From: Cephalotus follicularis
Lineage: Eukaryota > Streptophyta > Magnoliopsida > Oxalidales > Cephalotaceae
Assembly (NCBI GenBank): GCA_001972305.1
Contig: BDDD01000352.1
Span: 471,832 to 535,831 of the forward strand
Direction: 5' to 3'
DNA: 64,000 nt
The notes under the pieces were generated by a model. That model searched no databases and was not told the origin of the DNA. It saw only the letters and a program-made list of their open reading frames with translations. The position numbers and the translations under genes were made by a program. This document shows positions 1 to 10,500 of this stretch, one piece after another; positions within the stretch are counted from its first letter, which is position 1; each line of letters opens with the position of its first letter.

Positions 1-2
1 TT

Positions 3-74
3 ATAGATTATAGTGAAAATGGAAGAGTAACTATGGATTGGGATCATGATCAGGATGATTTACTTGATGAGTGA
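3..74 (+). CDS. Possible 3' end of an upstream gene (partial)
   Basis: An open frame enters from the left edge and ends at TGA 72-74. The last residues are very acidic (DWDHDQDDLLDE), as in many eukaryotic C-termini, and the DNA after the stop becomes AT-rich like a 3' UTR. With only 23 codons visible the product cannot be named, and chance openness cannot be excluded. Confidence 0.3.
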   Translation: MDYSENGRVTMDWDHDQDDLLDE

Positions 75-1356
75 TATCATCTGGAGTTGTGGAGATTGTG
101 GGGGATTTGTCATCTCTTTGCTGCTGTAGAGACATTCCACCAGCTGTCCATTTTATTGTTTTTAGTTCATTTTATTTATAAGACTATATTGCCTAACTCA
201 TGTATTTGTGAAACCTATAGTCCATTTCGAGTTACCTTTACAGTTTTCTGTTTTCTGTTTGGTTGACATATAACTTGAGACTTTATGCATATTCTGTTTT
301 AGACTGTTTCTAAAACTATGTATTTGAAACGGTTGGATTAAATTTAGAACATGTCTAAAATATTTGATTAGTCCATTTTTATAATGAAATGCATCTTAGA
401 TAAATTCTATATTAGATTAAATTATTTGAGAATTTTGAATGTGGATGATCCATAATTTGTTTGAACATCACAATATCTACTGTATTAGATTGTGCTATAT
501 GTAAAACACAAGAACTAATATGTTTTAATATAAATATAATAAGTGAAAAACTAAGACACTAAAACACTAGTATAAATATAAATGTCCAATGCTTTAAGCA
601 ATACATACATGTCAAAATTCTTAACAAACTTTACTACATATTTACCAATGGCCTATGCAACAGACGCAATATGGTAGTGAGATACTTGACAAAGACTCAC
701 GTTCGTTTTGCTATTAACCTTACTCACTGCTTGACATTGCTTCTGCTAATCAACTCAATTCAAGGAGTTCTAAGTAATTGCTCTTGTATTCAAACAAGAT
801 CTCTAGGACGAATGCAAGAAGTGAAAGAATTGGCCCATATCCGCCATGTTATCCCTCCCCCACTTGTATTGACAATCGTAGATGACATTTAGTACCAGAG
901 CACGTTTCTCTATCAAAAGACCTAACCGTCCAAAGATGATCAGATTGACGATCAACTAGTACTCTCCAAGTACTGGGATATGATCTGCAAAGATCACATA
1001 AGAGGGATGTTCGATGGAAGATTTGTGAAGGGTGTGAATCATGTACCAATTCAACCCTCGTTCAACTGTTAAGGACTTCAATTCTCCTTTACAACATCTA
1101 CTGGTGTAGATCTAGTAAATTCAGCCAAACACTACCTAGTCTTTTTAATAACTTACCACTGAATTATTCGATTTTTTCATTGGTTATGTAGGCATCTATA
1201 ATTCTGGGCCTGGAAGTATCATAATTGTATGGATAGGCCCAGATTCCACAAAGCCCAAGCTCAGGTCTACAAATGGATGACTCCTGCAAACTTTAGATTT
1301 GCTGATATTCAGATAGATTGATAACAACAAAGCTGAAAGACGACTCAGCAACAACA
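75..1356. other. Intergenic region and presumed promoter/5' UTR of the RING-PHD gene
   Basis: AT-rich DNA between the possible upstream gene end and the ATG at 1357. I recognise no coding homology. The short open frames at 671-892 (+) and 849-1049 (-) have no domain features. The last 150 bases before the ATG are less AT-rich and probably hold the 5' UTR. Confidence 0.5.
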
Positions 1357-1593
1357 ATGGCGAGAGAAGCCGACGCGGAGTGCTGTGGAATCTGCTTATC
1401 GGACGATGGGAAATCAATCAGAGGAGAAATCGATAGCTGCGATCATTACTTCTGCTTTGTTTGCATCATGGAGTGGGCCAAGGTCGAGTCTCGTTGCCCA
1501 ATGTGCAAGCGTAGGTTCACCAACATCCGTAGACCCCCCAAACATGGTGTCTTTTCCCGCCACCGCCTCGTTAATGTCCCTAAACGCGACCAG
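1357..1593 (+). CDS. RING-PHD gene, exon 1 (RING finger)
   Basis: Codes residues 1-79 and ends in the codons for RDQ, directly before the donor CAG|GTAACT. All eight zinc ligands of the RING lie in this exon. The intron is phase 0, so the first codon of exon 2 (Val, then Tyr-His) follows directly, as in related plant proteins. Confidence 0.9.
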
Positions 1594-4500
1594 GTAACTT
1601 TTAGATAGATGCCTTCATTTCTACTTTATTTCTTTTGTTTATTAACCTATGTTATTATTAAATAATTAGGAATTTTTTTATTTTTTATTTTTAAAATGAA
1701 CAGATAAAAATTCGTTATGTATTGCAATAGTTTATACCATTTCTTTTGAAAAAAAATTTGAATTCATTATACAGATTTTCATTTGCTGATGTTTTTTTTA
1801 GTATTTTTATTATCTCTATATATTTTTCATAATTATGTGATTCTTATATTATAAGAATATTAAAGCAGATTTATATATTCTTTGGCAATGATGCTAAACT
1901 TGCAGATTAGTTCTATATTATTTTAATGTGTCTTTTAGTATAATTTATTATACGAAAATCTATCACATCATTCTGTGCCAGATCCTTGAGTTATTAGAGG
2001 GGGTATAGGACAATTATGAATGAAATATAAGACATTACATCTATATATCACTACATCATTGATCAAAATTAAAAGCAAATATTCAAAGTATAAGAAATAG
2101 GCTATACTTTGATAGATAATTTGTTCAAATTAAGTAATTTAGTTAAAATGAATCACGAAAAAATAAATATGTAATCATTACCAACCAAAATGATCAAAAC
2201 CCACTTAAAAAAAACTCTTAAGATTGAGAAATTGATAAATAAATTACTTGTATTTTTTTTTGTATTAACTTTAAATAAATTTCTTCTTTAGTTTTTGAAT
2301 GCAACATCCTTCTATTATGGGGGGAAATTTAGGAGTCACATGGATTGCAAAGCTACTTTTAAGTTTTAATGAATCGTGTTTAAATAGGTTGACTCTTAGG
2401 CTAGGGCCGATTGGGAAATTAAGCTTCTTTATTTTTTAAATTGATTTGAGAGGGCTTAAACAACATTTAATGGGTCTCTATTGTGGAGGAACGGATCCAG
2501 CCATGATTCATAACATATTGAGATACATAGAACCTGGACATACCCAGGAAAGGAAAGAAATAAATACGGAAGAAATACTAAAAATAACGTATGAATAACA
2601 ACACTCCCCCTCAAGTTGGTGCATGGATATCAATCATGCCCAACTTACTTACAATAGGACAAAACAATTTTCCCCCTAGACTTTTTGTGAAGACATTTGC
2701 CAATTGAGCTTCAGAGGAAATAAAATGCATGATGATCACTTCTTGTTCCAACTTTTCTTTAATGAAGTGACGATCTATCTCCACGTGTTTTGTTCTGTCA
2801 TGCTGCACAGGATTATGAGCGATACTAATAGCAGATTTACTGTCACAAAATAACTTCATGGGACTTTGGACAGGGAAGTTCAAATCTGCTAGAAGTCCTT
2901 GCAGCCATAATAATTCACATATACCATGAGCGACACTTCTGAATTCAGCCTCAGCACTAGATCGGGCTACAACCATTTGTTTTTTACTTCTCCATGTGAC
3001 AAGATTACCACCAACAAATGTGCAGTAGCCTGAAGTAGACCTCCTGTCATCTGGACAACAAGCCCAATCTGAATCTGTGTATGCCTCTAATGTCAAATGA
3101 CTATTTTGTGAGAATAAGATGCCTCGACCAGGAGAAGATTTCAAATATCTTAAAATTCTGTAAGCAGCTTCAAGGTGGGATGAATGGGGGTCATGCATGT
3201 ATTGACTCACAATACTCACTGCAAAGGCTATATCAGGTCTAGTATGAGTGAGATATATCAGTCTTCCCACAAATCTTTGATAACTCCCCTTATCCACCGG
3301 TTTCCCTTCCTTGTTTTTCAGATGAGAATTTGGTTCCAATGGAGTATCAGCTGATTTATAACCTAACATTCCAGTTTCCTGCAGTAGATCCAAAGTATAC
3401 TTTCTTTGAGATAGAGAGATACCTTTATCTGAGTGGGCAACTTCTATCCCAAGAAAATACTTAAGTCTACCCAGATCTTTAACTTCAAATTCAGTTCCCA
3501 AATATTGTTTGAGTCTTGAAATTTCTTCCTGGTCATCTCCTGTGATTACAATATCATCGACATATATAATCAGGACAGTTAATTTTCTTTGCACCTTCTT
3601 TATGAATAAGGTGTGATCCGCATTGCTCTGTTTGAAACCAAAGGACACCATTGCTCTATGAAATCTGCCAAACCATGCTCTTGGCGATTGTTTTAGACCA
3701 TAAAGTGCCTTTTTTAATTTGCACACCTTACCAAATGTTTGATGAGTAGAAAAACCAGGGGGCACATCCATGTAGACCTCTTCTTCAATCTCCCCGTGCA
3801 AGAATGCATTTTTCACATATAATTGCTGAAGATTCCATCCTTTATTTATAGCACATGAAATCAATACTCTAACTGTATTCAACTTAGCCACTGGAGAGAA
3901 TGTCTCCTGATAGTAAATACCATGGGTTTGAGTGAACCCTTTGGCTACTAACCGAGCCTTATACCTGTCCACTGTACCATCAGCTTTCTGTTTGAGTACA
4001 AACACCCATTTGCATCCTACTGTTTTCTTTCATATTGGAATATTGACTAGGTCCCAAGTCTTATTCTTCTCAAGAGCATTCATCTCCTCTTTCATAGTTT
4101 CTTGCCATTTCGGTTTTGTCACAGCCTCCTGCCAGGTGTTAGGAATAGAAACAGAGGACAAAGAGACAACAAAGCTACGGTATGATGGAGATAAGGTATC
4201 ATATGAAATAAAGTTAGCAATAGGGTGCTCTGTACAATTCCTTATACCCTTACGAATAGCAATAGGTAGATTACTATCATCCGAAGACTCACTAATTGAC
4301 AAAGAAGGTAACTCACCAGGGGAAGACTGAGGACTCAAATTCAGGTCATCAATTGGTTGGGGAGCTTCAATGTCCACTGGAGGTCTGCGACTATACACAT
4401 GTTTAATTGGAGGAATTGATCACTCCCCCTCAATCATAGGCTGTCCTTCAGGCTCTGTTACAGAATTAGTAGGGATGACATTTGGAGAAGGAACAAGAGG

Positions 4501-7500
4501 CAAGGAAGATACATCTTCACTGAAATACTCTCCCTGAAGATGTGTCTGGGAGGAAGAATAATAAGCCTCATGCTAATTAAAAACAACATCCATGCTGACA
4601 AAAAACCGACGAGTAGGAGGATGAAAACATTTATAGCCTTTATGTGTAGCAGAATACCCAAGAAAAATACACTTCAAACCTCTGTGTTCAAACTTACCAA
4701 TTTGGTGCTGATTTTTAACATAGGCCACGCATCCAAACACCCGAGGAGGATAAATTTGGTATGACCATGTAAGAATTCAATAGGGCATTTACCATTTAAA
4801 ACACGAGAAGGAAGATGGTTAATAAGATATGCAGATAATAGAACAACATCCCCCAAAAATGAGAAGGAACAAACATGGTAAACAAGAGAGATCTAGCAAC
4901 TTTAAGTAAGTGTCTATTCTTTCTTTCAGCCACTCCATTCTGAGCAGGAGTATTAACACAGGTGGTTTGGTGAATAATACCATGTTCAGAGAGATAAGCA
5001 CTGAAATGTTGATTGGTATATTCGGTGCCATTATCAGATCTCAAGATCTTAATTTTTTGTCATATTGTGTTTGAACCATTTTATGAAACTGTTTAAAACA
5101 CTCAAACACATCACTTTTTTGTCTAAGAAGATAAACCCATGTAATCCGACTACAACAATCAATAAATGTCACAAACCATCGGAAACCAGAAATAGAAACA
5201 CAACGGGCAGGACCCCAAACATCCGAATGAATCATGTCAAACAACGATGCACTTTTATTATTTATTGAAACAGGGTAAACAGTCCTGGTTTGTTTGGCAA
5301 AGATACATGACTCACAAACAAGCATTTCTGATTGAATTTGACGACATAATGTTGGAAATAATGAAGAAAAAACAGAGAAAGGAGGATAACCCAAACGATG
5401 ATGCCACCTCTTTATTTCAGCCAAGGAAGACGAAGTAGAAGTACCAGTAGCATGACTAGCCATGATTGAAGGAATTTCATCAAGCAAGTAAAGACCTCCA
5501 GTAGCAGTCCCCCTACCAATCGTATGCCCCGAAACCAGGTCCTGAAAAATGCAATACGTATGGAAAAAAGTCACTTTGCAATTCAACTGTTTGGTAAGGC
5601 TACTAATTGAAAGTAAATTGTTAGTGAGTTTAGGAACAAGCAAGACTGAAGGTAAAGAAAAATTGGAAAATTGGAAAATTCAATGGTCCCACAACCTGAA
5701 ATGGGTGAACATGAACCATCAGCAGTAGTAACATGATTTGAAGACGGAGAAGGAACAAAGGACACAAATTTACTAGAGATACCAGTCATGTGATCGGTTG
5801 CTCCCGAATCGATGATCCAAGAATTACGAAGAGTACTAAGACCACAAAAAGGATTACCTGACACATTATCAGAAGGACCTGTCATAGACATGGCAGAAGC
5901 TATGGACATATCTGAAGAGGAAGGAAGATGTTCCTTGGTGAACAAATTCCGTAACACCTGCATCTGATCCGGAGTAAACGGTATAGTAGTAGCTGAAGAA
6001 GGCTGACCAACAGGAGGAGGAGCAATAGCCGAATTAGCAGTAGTGAAGAGTGAATGTTGTGATTTTTTCTTATCACCAGGTCTTCCATACAACTTCCAGC
6101 ACCTATCTCTTGTGTGTTTCTCCTTCCCACAATAATCACATACAGGCATAGGTCTTGCTTGGGCACCAGAAGTCTTACCTCGGAAAGCAACATTCGCAAC
6201 TGTAGAATCACTATAGAGAGCAGATCTTTCCTGAGGAGCAGGAAGAGCCATGGCCGCCCGACTAGTATCTTTAGACTGAATACTGGAAAAGGCATCTTCA
6301 AGAGATGGAATAGGTTTATTACTTAGTATTTGTGCTCTAATAGGCTCAAACTCCACATTTAGACCTGCCAGGAAATCAAATAAGCGATGATTGTCTTGCC
6401 ATTCTTGGAAAGTAGCAGCATCAATTGGATTAATGGCATTAAAGGGACCATAATAATCTAATTCATGCCAGAGTCCTTTCAATGTTGAATAATACTGAAA
6501 CACAGACATCTCCTTTTGCTTTGTATCTCCCAATTTTTTCCGAATTTAATAACACTGGGATGTGTTTTTCTTCTTTAAGAATGTCTTCTCAGCTGAAATC
6601 TATATATCAGTGGCAGAGTCCATAAGTAGATATCCTCGGGCAACAGTAGGTTCCATAGAATTTAGTAGATATGACATAATAAGATAATTTGTCGTCACCC
6701 ATTTATTTTGAGCATCTCCTTGCTCTGCTGGTTTTTTTGAAGCTCCAGTTAGGAAACCGGAAAAACCACGAGCACCAACAGCCAAACAAACCGATCGAGA
6801 CCAGATCAAATAGTTAGTCCCATCCAATTTTATGGGACAAACAGGTAGGGCATGGACTTCTCGAACCTGAGACGATCCATTACTGCCAGAAGATCCAAAA
6901 TCCTCCTTCGGTTCCATCATGCACAGGAGATGAATAAGAGCAAATATCAAAGAATCAGCATGTCATGGCAACTGCTAATGCTTGGTCACTGATCAGTAAG
7001 TCTCCTCCCCACCAGAAACAAAATCGCGACGCCAGTCATCCCGTCGCCTCAACATGGATCGTGCGCCGTCAACAAAGGGTTGTGCGCAAGTCGCTGTTGC
7101 GCGTGGCTAGGGTTGTGCGATCGTCAGGAAGATCGCGCCGTCAGTCAGGGTTGTGTGTCGAGGCTGCTGTTGTGCGTGGCTAGGTTTTTTTTTTTTTTTT
7201 TTTGAAATTGAAATTGAAAATTTTAATCTAATGAACCTGAGCTCTGATACCAAGTAGAATTGTGAGAATGGCTTGTGTCAATAGTGACTCAAAACCCTTT
7301 ATTTATATTCATAACATATTGAGATACATAGAACCTGGACATACCCAGGAAAGGAAAGAAATAAATACGGAAGAAATACTAAAAATAACGTATGAATAAC
7401 AATGCATGTCAATTTTTAAGTTATTTGAATATCTCTAAATCATTTATCGAATAAGTTATTCTTTTAAACGAAACAAGAAAATTATAAAACTAAATGAGAA

Positions 7501-10500
7501 AATTATAAAACGGTTAAGTTTTTTAGGAAAGATGAAATAGTTAAAGATTTTCAATTAATTTGAAACTTGGCATGCTAGATTTATACATATAAAGCTTTTC
7601 ATTCACTGGTTGGATTTATGAATTATGATCCATAGATCCGGTAATTAAAGCGACATATAATGCAAGCTGTGTTCTATGTAAAAAAGACCCACAGGACATA
7701 TAAAGATAAATATCAAAGATAGATATATCTAACTTTGAAAATTAGCTTTAATGCCCTGTGGGCCCACCTCAAGATTGAAAGTTAGCTTTAATTCTTCAAT
7801 CTCCACCAAAGTTTGCTTGTTGGGGTGGGGCCCACAGGGCATTAAAGCTAACTTTCAAAGTTAGCTTGTTGCTCTTATACATATTACCCATATATATATA
7901 TATATGGTACGCAAAATTAATATTTAATCAAAAACTATTTTTTTCCCTCAAAAAATTCACGTCGTAAAATGGGAACGCTCTGCCCTTGACATTATTTGGT
8001 AAAACTGGTACTTTTCTTTTCTCAAGTTTTTTGTTTGTGCTCTTTTTAGGTTTTGGCATCTTCAACTCCTATAAAGGTGCATAAGCTAAGTGTAACTACC
8101 CGACATACCACACGAGAATTTGTACGCTTTGCCCCAAGTAGATACCATAGGGCTCATTCACTTGCGTTTCCAGAGGAGACTCATGGTTTTGTCTCAATTG
8201 ATGGGTTGATAAACTTCCTAGAATGTCACCCATCCTTGTTTGCTCCTAACGTAGCACGTTTAACCTTGGAGTTTTCACCAACTTCTCGGTCAATCCATCC
8301 AAAAGCATATCATGTGATTAGGTTATAAATGAAATATAAATCATTTCATTTATAACCCAATAACTTTCTCCCCCTTATCGGTAGATCTAGTTCATTCCTG
8401 TCACAAGGGTGACTTTTTCTCGTTGATAGCTTTTTCCTACATGTGCGGCTAGGGATGGCAATGGGGAGGGGCGGGTACGAATACCATAGTCCCCGTCCCC
8501 GTTTTTTTTTATTTTTCCCCGTACCCTCCCCATACCCGTGCGAGTATTGTTAAAAATCCCTTTACCTGTTTCCGCCAAAACTTATTAATACCCGTACATT
8601 ATCCATACCCTTTCGGTATATAGAGAAAATTTCTAGTTCTCAGAATACAATACTCAATAATATAAAACAAACGTAATGTTTTAAAAAAATTGTAGGTACC
8701 CAACAAAAGGGTATCATAAGTTTGAAACTAATTTTGGAAATCTATTATATCACTTTTTATCATGAGAGAGAGATGAGATTAAATATATTACCCGAAAAGT
8801 GGTGATGACATTCCTTGATTCAACAATCGTAAGAAAAGGAAATAGAGATATAAAGAGGTTGGCTCATGGCTGCACTGCGGTGCAATAATAGTAATTTACT
8901 GATATCTAAAAAAAATAGGACTTTTTGGTATCTATCTATCTATCTATAATTAATTATGTAATAAAAATGAAGTTTAAACATATTTTAAAAACTTAATAAC
9001 GGGTACGGAGAGGGTAGAGTAGGGTGGCAAGCTATATTCGTACCCTCCCCGTCCCCGTTGTCGGGTACCTAAAAATTTTCCGTCCCCATCCCCGTCCCCG
9101 TTTTTTGCAAGTAATCCCTTCCCCGTACGGGTCGAGTAGGGTCCAATACCCGTTTTTACGAATATAATTGTCATCCCTATGTGCGGCTTCATCTCGCAGA
9201 TAGTCATTTTCTCTTGTCCACTCATCTCATACTGAGTGGGGTGTCACACTAAACATACACAATTACGACTGGTTTGGTCAATGGTATGCTCCCCAGCTGG
9301 TTGGCCTGATTTCGAATTTGTTTGGACTTCACCCTAGTTTTAGATGTATGGACAGCTTACACTCCCGTTGTTTGCCTTGTAATCATGCAGACAATACAAT
9401 GCGTGGTTGGGAGGGTTCCTTGTTTTCTTTTTAGAAAAATAGGGATGCATGAGCTAAACTTTTAGAACTTCATCCCAAATTTTGAAATAGTTAGAGAAAT
9501 TCATTTTGTTTGAAAGTTGACATATATGATATACACATATAGATTATCGAATTCTACGGTTGTATTTATAAAATGTAAATCTTAATCATGTTGTTTTGCT
9601 GATCCCCCACCTAAACATGATCCTCTAAATAAGCTGATCTTCCATACTCCATTTTCCTTTTGAATTCAGTTTTATTTATTGATTGGCATGTTGGAATTTC
9701 TTGTAAAAACTAGTTTATTGCAGTATTTAATTTTGCCAAAATAATAGAACTCTTAGTTTTCACCGTTAAGATAGTTATTCACATATGATGGCTTTGCAGG
9801 TATACCATCTTTCAGGAAATGCATCGATTGGGCCTTTTGATCCTTATTGCCAAGTTGAGTGTAGTGTGTGCCATAGTATGGCAGATGAATGTTTTCTTCT
9901 GCTTTGTGATCTCTGTGATTCTGCTGCTCATACTTACTGTGTTGGCCTGGGTTTCACCGTACCTGATGGTGATTGGTTTTGTAACGACTGTGCTGTTTTA
10001 AGGGCTGTACACAATAATACGGAAATAGATGTTGATGGAGAGAATCAACATTTGGCCGGAGACTCTGATGTATTGGCAAGTTCAGAGACTGATGCATCCA
10101 TATATAATATTGTACATGAATCAAATAACCCAGTAATTGAGAGGCAGTTGTCATTTTCTGTTATAACCGGAAAGGGAAAATATGTTGCAGATGGAGTAAG
10201 TCTGGCAGGTACTAGAACACATGAGAATATTGCAGGTAAAGCAAACGAATCAGGTGCAAGAACATTGCATCGCTGTCGCAATGTGCACAATCGTGTACAA
10301 GCACTACGTGAAAACTGGGATGCATTGCGAAATGGAGCATTGAGGTTTCCTTCCAGTTCAGTTGAATCAGGAGAAAGTAGTGGAAAATGTAACAGTTTTA
10401 AACAGCAACCTGACAGATCATTAGGTCCGTCACGATCCTTTCCTTCCATTAATCAGCAATCCATTGGTCAGGATGGCACTTTACGCACTAGAGGGTCCTG

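Larger units (their letters stand above)
2506..7401 (-). mobile_element. Copia LTR retrotransposon (Copia-1), antisense inside intron 1
   Basis: Read on the - strand: 5' LTR (7401-7253), primer-binding site TGGTATCAGAGC (7252-7241), gag, protease, integrase, reverse transcriptase and RNase H in Copia order, polypurine tract (2615-2601), then a 3' LTR cut short at 2506. The coding region is split over several frames, so it is not autonomous. The 95 bp shared by the two LTR parts look identical by eye, which points to a young insertion. The missing 54 bp of the 3' LTR and the lack of a target duplication indicate a later deletion at the left end. Confidence 0.93.
1594..9799 (+). other. Giant intron 1 of the RING-PHD gene
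   Basis: About 8.2 kb from GTAACT to TTTGCAG. It contains an antisense Copia element (2506-7401), a hairpin (7729-7864), two coding-like segments I cannot identify (8053-8328 and 9204-9434) and a hAT-type element (8450-9179). The remaining parts (1594-2505, 7402-7728, 9435-9799) are AT-rich and show nothing recognisable. Confidence 0.85.

Noticed and set aside
671-1049. Short open frames upstream of the RING-PHD gene on both strands
   Set aside because: No domain, no homologue recognised, overlapping on opposite strands; likely chance.
7241-7252. tRNA-like sequence near the Copia-1 end
   Set aside because: The match is limited to the 12-base primer-binding site; no cloverleaf surrounds it.
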